Shown in pieces: positions 1 to 14,110 of a stretch of DNA of 64,000 bases. A model generated the notes under the pieces. The model did not search any database. It was not told the origin of the DNA and saw only the letters and a list, made by a program, of their open reading frames with translations. Within the stretch, counting starts at the first letter, position 1. Every line of letters begins with the position of its first letter. Location: positions 1 to 64,000 of the forward strand of contig JAULAV010008723.1 in the NCBI GenBank assembly GCA_030789695.1, read 5' to 3'. The position numbers and the translations under genes are program-made. Source of the stretch: Scilla litardierei. Lineage: Eukaryota; Streptophyta; Magnoliopsida; Asparagales; Asparagaceae.

Positions 1-3000
1 CAACGGACGTTTTTGTGGATTTTTCACAACTCGATGCTATTTTCTACATTTTATGTAAGATATGGATCTTTTTATTAATGCCATGATTTTTAAATCCTAG
101 GTTTGTCTTCTCTTATTTTTTTAATTGAATATGTCTATCTTCCGGTTCCAACGGACATTTTACTATTTTTTTCCTTGCAAGTGGCTATTTTTCTACATTT
201 TATGGAAGATATGGATCATTTTATTAAATGATATGATTTTTTCACCTAATTTTGTCTTCATCTTATTTTTTTTCAGTTTAAGATGACGTTCTCCCCAGTT
301 CCAACAGACAGTTTTGCGGATTTTTTGACCTAGAATTTATTTTCTACATTTTCTGGAAGATTGGATCTATTTAAGAAATAATATGATTTTTTGGCATAAT
401 TTTATCTTCTCATATTTAACAGATGAAGATGGCGATCTCCTGGTTCCAACTGATATCTTTGCAGATTTTTCTGAGTTCGGGGCTATTTTTCTACATTTTA
501 TGGAAGATATGAATCATTTTATTAAATGATATTTTTTGGCTTAATTTTGTCTTCTCTTATTTTTCAGTTGAAGATGACGATTTTCCAGTTCCAACAGAAA
601 TTTTTGTGGATCTTTCGAAGCTATGTGTTATATTTTACATTTTATGGAAGATATGGATTTTTTTAATAAATGATATGATTTTTATATCATACGTTTTTCT
701 TCGCTTATTTTTCAGTTGGATACTACGATCTACCGATTTCAGTAGATATTTTTTCTGATTTTTGTTAGATTGTGGCCATTTTTCTTCATTTTAGGGAAGA
801 TATGGATTATTTTATTAAATGATATGATTTTTTGGCCTAATGCTGTCTTGTCTGATTTTTTAGTTGAAGATGGCATTCTCCCGGTCCCAATGGACATTTT
901 TGCAGATTTTTCTGAGGTCACTGGCTGTTTTCTAGATTTTCTGTAAGATATGGATCTTTTGATTAAATGATATGATTTAATAGCCTAAATTTGTATTCTC
1001 TTATTTTTTTTAGTTGAAGATGTCGATCTCCCTGTTCCAACGGACATTTTTGCGGATTTTTCTGAGCTCGGGGCTATTTTCTACTTTTTATTAAAGATAT
1101 GGATCTTTTTATTTACTGATATGATTTTTGTAGCCTAATCTTGTCTTCTCTGATTTTTCTCAGTTAAAGATGGCGATCTCCCGCTTGCAACTGACATTTT
1201 TGCTGATCTTTCTGAGCTTGGGACTATTTTTGTACATTTTCAGGAAGTTATGGATCTTTTTATTAAATGAGATGCTTTTAAGCCTAATTTTGTACCTTCT
1301 CTTATTTTTCAGTTGAAAATGGTGATCTCCCGGTTCCAACGGACATTTTTGCAGACTATTCTGACCTCGTGTCTATTTTGTAAATTTTCTAGAAGATATG
1401 TGTCTATTTGTTAAATGATATGATTTTTGGCCTAATTTTGTCTTCACTTATTTTTCAGTATAAGATGGTGATCTCTTGATTACAACGGACATTTTTGCAG
1501 ATTTTTCTGAGGTCGTGCTATTTTCTACAATTTATGGAAAATATAGATATTTTTTAAATGATATGCTTTTTATATCCTACGTTTGCTTCTCTTACTTTTT
1601 CAGTTGAAGATGGCGATCTACCGGTTTCAATGGACATTTTTGCTTATTTTTCTTAACTTGTGGCTATTTTTCTACATTTTCTTAAAGATATGAACCTTTA
1701 CATTAAATAATATGATTTTTGGCCTAATTTTGTCTTCTCTTTTTTCAGTTGAAGATGGCGATCTCCCATTTCCAATGGACATTTGTCCGGATTTTTCTGA
1801 GCTACTGTTTAGTTTCTACATTTTTGTAATGGATTATTATATTAAATGATATGATTTTTATAGCCTAATTTTGTCTTCTCTTATTTTCAGTTAAATATGG
1901 CGATTTACCGGTTTCAACGGATATTTTTGCGAAATTTTTTGAGCTTGGAGCTATTTTTCTACATTTTCGGGAAGTTATGGATCTTTTTATTAATGAAATG
2001 ATTTTTGACCAAATTTTATCTTCTCTTATTTTTCAGCTGAAGATGGCGATCTCCTAGTTCCAACGGACATTTTTGAGGATTCTTCTAACCTCGGGGCTAT
2101 TTTCTAAATTTTCTGGACGATATGGATCTTTTTATTAAATGATTTGATTTTTCGCCTAATTTTGCCTTCTATTTTTTTCAATTGAACATGGCGATCTTCC
2201 AGTTCCAACTGATATTTTTGCGGATTTTTCTGAGCTTGGCGCTATTTTCTACATTTTATGGAAGATATATATCTTTTTATTAACTGAGATAATTTTTATA
2301 GCATATACTTTTTTCTATTATTTTTTCAGGTGAAGATGTAGATCTACCTGTTCCAACGGAAATTTTTGCGGGCTTTTCTTTCCTTGGGAATATTTTCTAC
2401 ATTTTCTGTAAGATATGTATTTTTTATTAAATGATATGACTTTTTGGCCTAATTTGTTCTTCTCTTTTACAGTTAAAGATGTCGATCTCCCGGTTCCAAC
2501 AGATATTTTTACGGATTTTTAGAGCTCCAGGCTATTTTCTATATTTTATGAAAAATATGAATCTTTTTTGTTAACGAATCTATTTTTGGCCAAATTTTGT
2601 CTTCTTTTATTTTTCATTTGAAGATGGCGATCTCCCGGTTCCAACAGACATTTTTGTGGATTTTTTTGAGCTTCGAGCTATTTTCTACATTTTATGGAAC
2701 ATAAGTCTCTTTTTATTAAATGAAATAATTTTTATTGCCTAAGTTTGTCTTATCTTAGTTTTAGTTGAAGATAGCGATCTCCTGGTTCCAACAGACAATT
2801 TTGCAGATTTTTCTAAGCTGGGGGCTATTTTCTATATTTTATGGAAGATATGGATTTTTTTTATTAAAGGATATAATTTTTATAGACTAAGTTTGTCTTC
2901 TCTTATTTTTCAGTTGAAGATTGCGATATCCCGTTTCTAACGGATATTTTTGCAGATTTTTCTGACCTCGAGCCTATTTTCTATATTTTCTGAGAGACAT

Positions 3001-6000
3001 GAATCTTTTTATTAAATAATATGATTTTTGGGCCTAATTTTGTCTTCTCTTATTTTTTTCGTTGAATATGGCAATCTCCTGGTTCTAACGGACCTTTCTG
3101 CAAAATTTTCGTAGCACCGGTCAATTTTCTACATTTTCTGTAAGACATGAGATTTATATTAAATGATATAATTTTTATAGCATAATTTTCTCTTCTCTTA
3201 TTTTTCAATTAAAGATGGCGATCTTCTGGTTCCAACAGAAATTTTTACGGATTTTTCTAAGATCTGGGCTATTTTCTACATTTTCTAAAAGATATGCATC
3301 ATTTTATTAAATGATATGATTTTTGGCCTTATTTTGTTTTCTCTTATTTTTTTCTGTTGAAGATGGCGATCTCTCGGTTCCAACAGAAATTTTTGCAGAT
3401 TTTTCTGAACTGAGGACTATTATATACAGTTTAATGAATATATGTATATTTTAAATAAATGATATGATTTTTATCGACTAATTTTGTCTTCTCTTATTTT
3501 TAGTTGAAAATGTATATCTCCCGGTTCCAATGGAAATTTTTGCAGATTTTTCTAAACTTCAGGCTATTTTCTACACTTTCTGTAAGATATGATTCTTTAT
3601 ATTAGATGATATGATTTTTATGGCCTAATTTTGTCTTCTCTTATTTTTTTGTTGAAGATGGCAAACTCATAGTTCTAACAGACATTTTTGCAGATTTTTA
3701 ATAGCTACGGGCTATTTTAAACATTTTCGGTAAGATATGAATCTTTATATTAATTGATATGATTCTTATAGCCTAATTTGTCATCTCTTATTTTTCAGTT
3801 GAAGAGGGTGATCTCCAGGTTCTAACGGACATTTTTGCATATTTTTCTGAGATCTGGGCTATGTTCTACATTTTCTAAAATATATAGATCATTTTATTAA
3901 ATGATATGATTTTAAGGCCTAATTTTGTCTTCTTTTTTTGTTAAAGATGGTGATCTCCCTGTTCCAACGAACATTTTTGCAGATTTTTCTGAGCTCGGGT
4001 ATATTTTCTAAATTTTACTGAAAATATGTATCTTTTTATTAAATGATATGACTTTTTTGCGGATTTTTTTTGAACTCGGGACGATTTTTCTACTTGTTCA
4101 GGAAGATACGGATCTTTTTTTAAATGATATGATTTTTTGGATTAAGTTTGTCTTCATTTATTTTTTCGTTGAAGATGGCGATCTCCCAGTTCTAACAGAC
4201 ATTTTTACAGATTTTTCTGAGTTCTGGGTTGTTTTCTTCATTTTCCGTATGATATGAATATTTTTATTAAATGATATGATTTTTATAGCATAACTTTGTC
4301 TTCTTTTATTTTTTCAGTTGAAGATGGCGATCTCCAGGTTCCAAAGAATATTTTTGCGGATTTTTTTCGTCACGGTGCTATTTTCTACATTTTCTGGAAG
4401 ATATGTTTTTTAAATAACTTAATTTTTGGCCTAATTTTGTCTTCTCTTATTTTTCTGATGAAAATGTCGATCTCCTAGTTCCAACTGATATTTTTGCGAA
4501 TCTTTCAGATCTACGGTCAATTTTCTCTATTTTCTGTAAGATATGTATCTTTATATTAAATGATAGGATTTTTATAACCTAATTTTGTCTTCCCTTATTT
4601 TTCAGTTGAAGATGGTGATCTTCCAGTTACAACGGATATTTTTGATGATTTTTTTGAGCTCGACGTTATTTTGTTTGTTTCATTGAATATATGGATATTT
4701 TTATCAAACGATATGGTTTTTGTAGTCTAATTTTGTCTTCTCTTATTTTTTAGTTGAAGATGGCGATCTTTCAATTCTAACGGACATTTTTACGAATTTT
4801 TCTAAACTCGGGGCTATTTTTTACATTTTCTCGAAAGGATCATTTTATTAAATGATATATTTTTGGCCTAATTTTGTCTTCTCTTATTTTTTTCGTTGAA
4901 GATGGCGATCTTCCGATTTCAACTGACATTTTTGTAGGATTTTTTAAGCTCCGCACTATTTTCTAAATTTTCTTTAAGATATGAATATTTATATTAAATC
5001 TTATGATTTTTATAGCCTAATTTTGTCTTCTTTTATTTTTCAGTTAAAGATGGCGATCTCCCGATTCCAACAGACATTTTTGGGAATTTTTCTAGGCTCG
5101 GGGATATTTTCTTCATTTTATTCGAGACATGGATCTTTTTATTAAATGATATTATTATTATAGCCTAGGTTTGTCTTCTCTTATTTTTAATTTGAAGATG
5201 TCGCTCTCTCGATTCCAACAGACATTTTTGCAGATTTTCTGAACTTGGTGCTATTTTCTACATTTTATGGAAGATATGGATCTCTTTATAAAAGATATAA
5301 TTTTTATATCATGCATTTGTCTTCTCTTATTTTTTCAGTTGAAGATGGCAATCTACCGGTTTCAACAGACATTTTTGCTGGTTTGTCTTAGTTTGTGGCT
5401 ATTTTTCTACATTTTCTGGAAGGTATAGATCTTTTGATTAAATGATATGATTTTAGCCTAATTTTGTCTTCTCTTTTTTCAGTCGAAGATGGCGATCTCC
5501 CAGTTCCAACAGACATTTGTGCGGATTTTTCTAAGCTCAGGGTTATTTTCTACTTTTTTAATAAGATATTGATATTTATATTAAATTATATGATTTTATA
5601 GCCTAATTTTGTATTCTATTATTTTTTCTGTTGAAGATGTCGATCTCACAGTTCCAAAAGACATTTTGCGGATTTTTCTGAGCTCAGGGCTATTTTTCTA
5701 CATTTTCAGAAAGTTATGGATCTTTTTACTAAATGATATGATTTTAGGACCAATTTTTCTACTCTTAATTTTTTCGTTTAAGATGGCAATCTCCCATTTC
5801 CAACGGACATTTTTGCGGATTTTTTTAGCTCTGGGCTATTTTCTAATGTTTCTGTAAGATATGAATCTTTATGTTAAATGATATGATTTTTATAGCCTAA
5901 TTTTGTCTTCTCTGGTTTTTCAGTTGAAGACGGCGATCTCCTGATACCAACAGACATTTTTGCGGATTTTCTAAGCTTGAAACTATTCTCTACAGTTTAT

Positions 6001-9000
6001 TGAATATATGGATCTTTTTATTAAATGATATAATTTTTATAAACTATGTTTGTCTTCTCTTATTTTTTTAGTTGAATATGGCGATCTCCTGGTTCGAACG
6101 AACATTTTTGTGGATTTTTTTGAGCTCCAGGAAACCATCTTCTTCAACTGAAATATAATAGAAGACAAAATTCGGAACCAGGAAATCGCATCTTCACCTT
6201 TAAAAATGTCTGTTATAACCGAGATATCTCCATCTTCAACTGAGAAGATTTTATGTATCATTTTCTCAACTTGGTGCTATTTTCTACATTTTATGAAATG
6301 TATGGATCTTTTTTAAATTGATATGATATTTATAGCCTAAATTTGTCTTTTCTTATTTTCCAGTTGAAGATGTCTATCTTTTGATATGATTTTTGGCCTA
6401 ATTTTGTCTTCTCTTATATTCCAGTTGAAGATGGCAATCTCCTGGTTCCAACAGACATTTTTGTGGATTTTCTGAGCTCGGGCTATTTGCCACACTTTGG
6501 GAAGATATGAATCGTTTTATTAAAGGATATGATATTTTGGGCTTATTTTTTCTTCTTTTATTTTTCATGTTGAAGATGGCGATCTCCCGGTTCTAACAGA
6601 AATTTTTACGAATTGTTCTGAGCTCGGGGCTATTTTCTACACTTTTTGATAAATAAGAATCTTTATAATAAGTGATATGATTTTTTATCCTAATTTTATC
6701 TTCTCTTATTTTTCAGTTGAAGATGATGATCCCACGGTTCCAAAGTCCATTTTTGTGGATTTTTTTGAGCTCCAGGAAATTTTCTACATTTTATTAAAGA
6801 TAAGGATCTCTTTATTAATGACAAGATTTTTGTAGCCTAATTTTGTCTTCTCATATTTTTCAGTTGAAGATGGCGATCACCCGGTTCCAACGGACATTTT
6901 CACGGATTTTTCTTAGATTGTGGATTTTTTCTACATTTTCTGGAAAATATGAATCTTTTATTAAATGAAATAATTTTTTGGCCTAATTTTGTCCTCTCTT
7001 TTTTTAGCTGAATATGGAGATCTCCCAGTTCCAACCAAGATGTGTGCGGATTTTTCTGACCTTGGGGCTATTTTCTATATTTTCTGTATGATGTGAATAT
7101 TTATATTAAATTATATGATTTTTATAACCTAATTTTCTCTTATCTTATTATTCAGTAGAAGATGGCGATATCCCGATTTCAAAAAACATTTTTGACAATT
7201 TTTCTGAGATTGGATCTAGTTTTCTATATTTTTGGGAAGTTATGGATCTTTTTATTAAATGATATGATTTTCAGAACTATTTTTTTCTTCTCTTATTTTA
7301 TTGTTGAAGATGGCAATCTCTCAGTTCCAACTAAGTTTTTTGCGGATTTTTCTGAGCTCAGGGCTATTTTCTACATTTTCGAAATGTTTTAAATCTTTTT
7401 ATTTAATGATATTATTTTAAGGCTAATTTTGTCTTCTCTTATTTTTAGTTGAAGATGGCGATCTCTCGGTTCCAACGGACATTTTTCCATATTTTTTGGC
7501 CTCGCTGCTATTTTCTACATTTTATGGAAGATATATACCTTTTTAATAAATAATATGATTTTTATAGCCTAAGTTTGTCTTATCTTATTTTTTTAGTTGA
7601 AAATGGCGATCTGCCGGTTCCAACTGATATTTTTGCAGATTTTTCTTAGCTTGAGACTATTTTTCAACATTTTCTGGAAGATATAGACCTTTTTATGAAA
7701 GAGTTGATTTTTTGGCCTAATTTTTATCTTTTATTTTTATTTGAGCTCTGGGCTATTTTCTTCTTTTTCTATATTCAATGAATATTTATATTAAATGATT
7801 TGATTTTTATTACCTAAATTTGTCTTCTCCTATTTTTCAGTTGAAGATGGGGATTTACCGGTTCCAGGCAAAAATTATTGCAGATTTTTATGAGCTCGGG
7901 GCTATTTTCTACATTTTCGAAAAGTTATGGATCTTTTTATTAAATGAAATGATTTTTTGGACTAATTTGTCTTCTCTTATTGTTCAGTTGAAGATGGCGA
8001 TCTCCCGGTTCTAACGGATATTTTGCGTATTATTCTGACATCGGAACTATTTTCTAAATTATCTAGAAGATATGGATATCTGTATTAAATGATATGATTT
8101 TTGGCCTAATTTTGTCTTCTTTTATTTTTCAGTTGAAGATAGTCATCTCCTGGTTCCAGTGGACATTTTTGCAGATTTTTATAAGCTCGATGCTATTTTC
8201 TACATTTTATGAAAGCTAAGGATCTTTTTATTAAATGATATGATTTTTGTAGAATATATTTGTCTTCTCTTATTTTATCAGTTGAAGATGATGATCTACT
8301 TGTTCCAACGAACATTTTTAAGGATTTTTCTTAGCTTGAGGATATTTTCTACATTTTTAGGAAAATATGGATATTTTTATTAAATGATATGATTTTTTGA
8401 CCTAATTTTATCTTCTATATTTTTTCAGTTGAAGATGGCGATCTTACGGTTCCAATTTACATTTGTGCGGTTTTTAACTCCAAGCTATTTTATACATGTT
8501 TTATAATAAATGGATCTTATATTAAATTATATGATTTTTATAGCCTAATTTTGTCTTCTCTTATTTTTAGTTGTAAATGGCAATCTCCCTGTTCCAACGA
8601 ATATTTTTGCGTATTTTTCTGAGCTCGGGTCTATTTTTCTACATTTTCTGGAAGTTGTATCTTTTTATTAAATGATTTGATTTTTTGCCTAATTTTGTTT
8701 TCTCTTATTTTTCAGGTGAAGATGGTGATCTCTCGGTTCCAACTGACATTTCTGCGCATTAATCTCACATTGGGGCTATTTTCTAAATTTTCTGGATGAT
8801 ATGGATCTTTTATTTAATGATATGATTTTTGGCCTAATTTTGTCTTCTCTTTTTTCAGTTGAAGATGGCGATCTCCCGTTCCAACTGATATTTTTGCGGA
8901 TTTTTCTAAGCTCGGTGCTATTTTCTACATTTTATGGAAGATATGTATCTATTTATTAATTTAAATGATTTTTATATCCTATGTTTTTCTTCCCTTATTT

Positions 9001-11945
9001 TTTTCGATTGAAAATGGCGATCTATTAGTTCCGACGGACATTTTTGCAGACTTTTCCCAATTTAGGACTAAATTTCTACTTTTCTATATGATATGGATCT
9101 TTTTATTAAATGATACGATGTTTTGGCCTAATAAGTCTTCTCTTTTTTTAGTTTAAGATGTCGATCTCCTGGTTCCAACGAACATTTGTACGGATTTTTT
9201 AGAGCTCCATTCAATTTTCTATATTTTATGAAAGATATGGATCTTTGTATTAAATGATATTAATTTTGGCCTAATTTTATTTTCCTTATTTTTTAGTTGA
9301 AGATGGCGATCTTTCGGTTCCAACAAAAGTTTTTGCGGATTTTATTGATCTATGAGCTATTTTATACATTTTATGAAAGATATGGTTCTTTTTATTAAAT
9401 GATCCAATTTTTATAGTCTAAGTTTATCTTCTCATATTTTTCAGTTGAGGATAACGATATCCCGGTAACAACAGACATTTTTGTGGAATTTTATGTGCTC
9501 GGCGCAATTTTCTACAGATGATTGAAGATATGAATCTTTTTATTAAATGATATGATTTTCATAGCTTAACTTTGTCTTCTCTTATTTTTCAGTTGAAGAT
9601 GGCGATCTCCCGGTTCTAACTGATATTTTTGCAGAATTTTCTGTCCTCGAGCCTATTTTCAACATTTTCTGGAAGATATGGATATTTTTATTAAATAATA
9701 TGATTTTTGGGCCTAATTTTGTCTTCTCTTATTTTTCAGATGAAGATGGCGATCTCCCGTTCCAACTAACATTTTTGCGGATTTTTCTGTGTTCTCGGCT
9801 ATTTTCTACATTTTCTGTAAGATATGGATATTTATATTAAATGATATGATTTTTATGTCCTAATTTTGTCTACTTTTATTTTTAGTTGAAGATGGCGATC
9901 TCCCGGTTCCAACAAACATTTTTGCTGATTTTTTGAGCTATTTTCTACATTCTATGGAAGATAAAGAACTTTTTATTAAATAATATGATGTTTATTGCCT
10001 AAATTATCTTCTCTTATTTTTTAGTTGAAGATGACAATCTCCCGGTTCCAACGGACATTGTTGTAGATTTTCTTAGCTTAATGCTATTTTTCTACTTTTT
10101 CTGGAAGATATGTTTCTTTTTATGAAATGATATAATTTTTTGGCCTAATTTTGTATTCTATCTTTGAAGTTGTAGACGATGATCTCCCGGTTCCAACGAA
10201 CATTTGTGAAGATTTTTTTAAAGCTCCTGGCTATTTTATACATTTTCTATAAGATATGAATATTTATATTAAATGATATGATTTTTATAACCTAATTTTT
10301 CTTCTCTTACTTCTCAGTTGAAGATAGCGATCTCCCGGTTACAATGGACATTTTTGCGGATTTTTCAGACTTCAGGTCTATTTTTCTATATTTTCGATAA
10401 TTTATGTATCTTTTTATTAAATGATATGATTTTTTGGCCTAATTTCTTCTTCTCTTATTTTTCTGTTGAAGATGGCGATATCTCGGTTCTAACGGACATT
10501 TTTACGTATTATTTTGATCTCCTGGTTTTTTTCTAAATTTTCTGGAATATATGAATCTTTTCATTAAATGATATGATTTTTGGCCTAATTTTGTCTTCTC
10601 TTATTTTTCAATTGAAGATGGTGATCTCTCGGTTCCAATAGATATTTTTGCGGATTTTTTTGAGCTTGGCGCTATTTTTTAAATTTTATGAAAGATAATG
10701 ATCTTTTTACTAAATAAGATGATTTTTATAGCCTACGTTTGTCTTCTCTTATTTTTAGTTGAAGATGGGCGATCTGCCCATGCCAAAGACATTTTTACGG
10801 ATTTTTCTTAGCTTGGGGCTATTTTTCTACCTTTTCTGGAAGATATGGATATTTTAATTAAATGATACGATTTTTAGCCTAATTTTGCCTTTTGTTTTTC
10901 AGTTGAAGATGACGATTTCCCAGTTCCAATTTACATTTGTGCGGATTTTTTAAGCCCAGTGCTATTTTCTACATTTTCTATTGGACATGAATCTTTATAC
11001 TAAATGATATTATTTTATAACCTAATTTTATCTGCTCTTATTTTTCAGTTGAAGATGGCGATCTCCCGGGTTCAACGGATATTTTTGCGGATTTTTCTGT
11101 GCTCGGGGCTTTATTTCTATATTTTCGGGAAGTTATGGTTCTTTTTATTAAATTATATGATTTTTTGGCCTAGTTTTGTCTTCTCATATTTTTCTGTTGA
11201 AGATGGCGATCTTACGGTTCCAATGGACATTTTTGCAGATTACTCTGACCTCGGTGCTATTTTCTAAATTTTCTGGAAAATAAGGATCTTTTTATTAAAT
11301 GATTTGATTTTTGGCCTAATTTTGCCATCTCTTATTTTTTAGTTGAAGATGGCAATCTCCCTATTCCAACTGATATTTTTGCCAAATTTTTTGAGTCGGT
11401 GCTAATTTCTATATTTATGGAAGATATGTATCTTTTTATTAAATGAGATGATTTTATAACCTACATTTTGCTTCCCTTATTTTTTTAGTTGAAGATGGCG
11501 ATCTTCATGTTCCAACGGATATTTTTGCAGACTTTTCTTAGCTTGGGACTATTTTTCTACATTTTCTATAAGATATGGATCTTTTTATTAAATGATATGA
11601 TTTTGGGCCTAATTTTGTCTTCTCTTTTTTAGCAGAAGATGCTGGTTTCCGGTTCAAAGGACATTTTAGGGATTTTTAGAGCTTCGAGTATTTTCTACAT
11701 TTTATGAAAGATATGGATCTTTTTAGTAAAGGATATGATTTTTGGACTAATTTTGTCTAATCTTATTTTTCAGTAGAAGATGTCGATGTTCTGGTTCAAA
11801 CAGGCATTTTTGCAGATTTTTCTGAGATTCGAGCTATTATCTACTTTTTATGGAAGATATGGCTCTTTTTATTAAATGATATGATTTTTATAGCCTAAGT
11901 TGGTCTTATCTTATTTTTCAGTTGAAGATGGCGATCTTCGGTTAG
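1..11945 (+). repeat. Satellite array, ~147-bp monomers, + orientation
   Basis: Head-to-tail AT-rich tandem repeat. Each monomer contains a conserved box close to GTTGAAGATGGCGATCTCCC, then a stretch near TTCCAACGGACATTTTTGC, then GAGCTCGGGGCTATTTTC, a run near TTATTAAATGATATGATTTT, and finally a pyrimidine-rich end near TTTTGTCTTCTCTTATTTTT. Successive copies of the first box start at 5338, 5482, 5630, 5776 and 5923, giving steps of 144, 148, 146 and 147 bp. About 80 monomers are present, diverged by substitutions and small indels. Shortened or fused monomers occur near 4050, 6363-6423 and 7735. The short open frames here are only the monomer read in its open phase. The array stops near 11945, inside a monomer, where truncated gypsy LTR sequence begins. 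Confidence 0.97.
6130..6252 (-). repeat. Opposite-strand satellite module inside the + array
   Basis: Within the plus-oriented array this stretch reads as the reverse complement of monomer sequence: ATCTTCTTCAACTGAAATAT, then AGAAGACAAAATTCGGAACC, then AAAAATGTCTGTTATAACC. On the minus strand it matches the variant modules found as plus-strand islands in the right-hand array (39582, 43240, 44720, 49242, 63191), sharing the phrases GTTATAACAGACATTTTTA and GGTTCCGAATTTTGTCTTCT. It is therefore a recurring higher-order component that is inverted relative to its host array, not a random local inversion. Confidence 0.8.
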
Positions 11946-12674
11946 GCCTCCTCCTATGAAGAGCTTCAAGAAAGGGTTATGGCTTGATTGGAAGTCCTCT
12001 CCTAGCTTAGGCCTCCTCCTCCTTCTCTTCTTATTATTCTTCTTTCTCTTCTCTCTTTTCTTTCTCTTTTTGTTTTTGAAGTTTCGGCCAGCCACACCAA
12101 ATGGGGAGAGTAAAACAAAAAGGAATTTAAAATGAAAAGAAAAGAAAGAAAGAGAGAGGTGTGGAATTATGTAGAAGCTTGGGGAATTTTGTTAATTAGG
12201 AGTTATCTCCTAATATTCTCATTATTTACAAGTTTTCCATGGCTTATAATTATTTCACATTTGCCCTCCATTTTTTTTGTTTTATTTACAAGGTGTGCCA
12301 TTGCACAATGCCTCTCATGAAATGGCCCTCCAACTTGTTGATTTATTTACAAGTTTGTCATTGCATATTGCCCCTCATTAAAAACCCCTTGACTTGGTCT
12401 CTTAATTACAAGGTTGCCATCACTCTCTTTCTCTCTTTTTAATTGCCCACCAACTTTCTTTCTTTATTACCGAGCATGCCATTTAGGGAACTCTTGTGGA
12501 CAAACCCTCATTTCTTGTCAATTATGGAAATATACCCAATTTTTGGGGATAAATGCAAAATTGCGGGGGAGGGTACAAATGCAAGTCTTTTCATTCTAGT
12601 GAACGGGCATGCATATACAAGAGACTATGGCTAACGTAATAGTTACTTAGTAATTACACACGATGGTTGTTACA
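11946..12674 (-). repeat. Gypsy 3' LTR, truncated
   Basis: Matches 36720-37473 over its length, including a C/T-rich tract (about 12000-12080) and the terminal GGTTGTTACA at 12665-12674. The left end is broken: homology to the other LTR starts at 11951 (CCTATGAAGAGCTTC), and satellite sequence lies directly to the left, so the part of the LTR facing the satellite is missing. No target-site duplication matching the right flank (CCTTC, 37474-37478) is present here. The small basic open frame over the C/T tract is a by-product of composition. Confidence 0.88.
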
Positions 12675-12687
12675 CCCTACCCTCCTT
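12675..12687 (-). other. Gypsy polypurine tract
   Basis: On the minus strand the sequence AAGGAGGGTAGGG abuts the 3' LTR start TGTAACAACC. This is the expected position and composition for the plus-strand DNA primer of an LTR retrotransposon, and it fixes both the orientation and the LTR boundary. Confidence 0.85.
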
Positions 12688-12780
12688 AGAACAAATTCCG
12701 TCCTCGGAATCTAACTGGAGTAGGAGAGCAATATTTACATATAGCAACCGACAACTACAGAAAGATATAAGATACAATAG

Positions 12781-13248
12781 CTATTGCTCAAACAGGTACG
12801 GGTACTTCTCGCGCATCTCATCTTCTCACTCCCACGTTGACTCCCCTGGAGACTCTTATTGCCACATGACCCGCACCAAGTCAATGGTTTTCTTCTTTAA
12901 CATCTCTTGTCTCCGGTCCAAAATTGCCATTGGCTGCTGCGCATAGGTGAGATCTGGTCGTACTTCTATCTCTGAGAAGTCTACACCATGATTGGGATCT
13001 CCCACATATACTCTGAGTTGAGACACATGAAAAACATTTTGCACACCTTCGAGTGAAGGCGACAATACTAGCCGATATGCAACCTCACCGACCTTGTCGG
13101 AGATCTCGAACAGACCAATATATCTAGGACTTAGCTTCCCATGCTTACCAAATCGGATAGTTCCATGAATCGGTGAGATCTTTAGGAACACATAATCCCC
13201 TGGCTGAAATTCCGAGGGTCGCTGCTTTGTATCAGCGCAGTGCTTATA
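12781..13248 (-). pseudogene. Gypsy integrase C-terminal region and chromodomain-like tail
   Basis: The frame reads VFLKISPIHGTIRFGKHGKL, then SPRYIGLFEISDKVGEVAYR and NVFHVSQLRVYV, the conserved post-core region of plant gypsy integrases (GPY/F-type module). It ends in the conserved tail PMAILDRR...LVRVMWQ. A stop at 12856-12858 interrupts the tail. In the same frame follow ESPGESTWE, a second stop, then EDEMREKYPYLFEQ and a final TAG at 12781, which is the usual end of chromovirus polyproteins. Upstream it joins the integrase core through a stop-broken stretch (HCADTKQRPSEFQPGDY). It is a remnant because of the two in-frame stops. Confidence 0.9.
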
Positions 13249-14110
13249 TCAGTCTCGTGCGATGTGCAGATTCTCCCTGACTGTTCGCACTACATCTGTT
13301 GTTACCGCCACCAAATCTGGTCCCAAAAACTCTCTGTCTCCAACGTCGTCCCAACGTAAAGGAGACCTACGTTGCCTTCCATACAGAGCTGTGAAGGGAG
13401 CCATACCAATACTTTCCTGGTAACTATTATTGTATGCAAATTCGACCAAATGCAGGTGGTCCTCCCACGAACCCTTGAAATCAAGCATACATGCCCGCAA
13501 CATATCTTCAAGAATATGAATGGTCCTTTCAGACTGTCCATCAGTCTGAGGATGATACGCAGTACTGAAATTCAGACGCGTCCCCAGACTAGCCTGTAAA
13601 CTTTTCCAGAAATGAGAAGTGAATCTGCTATCTATGTCGGATACTATACTTATAGGAACTCCATGCAGTCTCACAATCTCCTCCATATACCTTTTAGCCA
13701 GAATTTCTGTGGACTGTCCAACTCGGAACGAAATAAAATGTGCCGACTTGGTTAATCGATCAATGATGACCTAAATCGCATCATTACCTCTAAGGGTCCG
13801 ATGAAGATCGGTCACAAAGTCCATGGTCACATGTTTCCACTTCCATTCTGGAATGGGGAGAGGCTGCAACAATCCCGCAGTTCTCTGGTGTTCAGCCTTC
13901 ACCTTCTGGCAAACCAAACAGGATGCCACACTCTTGGCTACACTCTTCTTCATTCCAGACCACCAATAGTGTTGCTTCAGATCACGGTACATCTTGGTTC
14001 CTCCAAGATGGATAGAATATGAGGAACTGTGTGCCTCCTTCAATAATTCCTCCCGAATATCGCCACTTGGCACACAACCCGGCTCCCAAACCTTAACGAT
14101 CCATCTTCAT
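13249..14110 (-). pseudogene. Gypsy integrase: zinc-binding and catalytic core
   Basis: The upstream part (14073-13771) has the H-H-C-C zinc-binding pattern: HSSSYSIHLGGTKMYRDLKQ, followed by SCLVCQKVKAEHQ. The core then shows the catalytic triad in order: MDFVTDL (first Asp), SIVSDIDSRF (second Asp) and AYHPQTDGQSERT (Glu). EFAYNNSYQESIGMAPFTAL and YGRQRRSPLRWDD follow, typical of plant Ty3/gypsy integrases. A stop at about 13771 (NDAI then stop, then VIIDRLTKSAHF in the same frame) splits the zinc module from most of the core. All catalytic residues are still readable, so the decay is moderate. Confidence 0.93.

Noticed and set aside
4048..11267. Many 60-90-codon frames with similar peptides in the left array
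   Set aside because: They are the satellite monomer read in its open phase; the period near 147 bp keeps the frame and indels end it. The same holds for the minus-strand frames from 39020 to 56876.
1..11945. CRISPR-like array
   Set aside because: The ~147-bp repeats are adjacent, without unique spacers, in a plant genomic context.
11895..12095. Lys/Arg-rich small protein, with a similar frame at 36650-36865
   Set aside because: It is a C/T-rich tract inside the gypsy LTR read on the purine strand; the left copy even runs into satellite.
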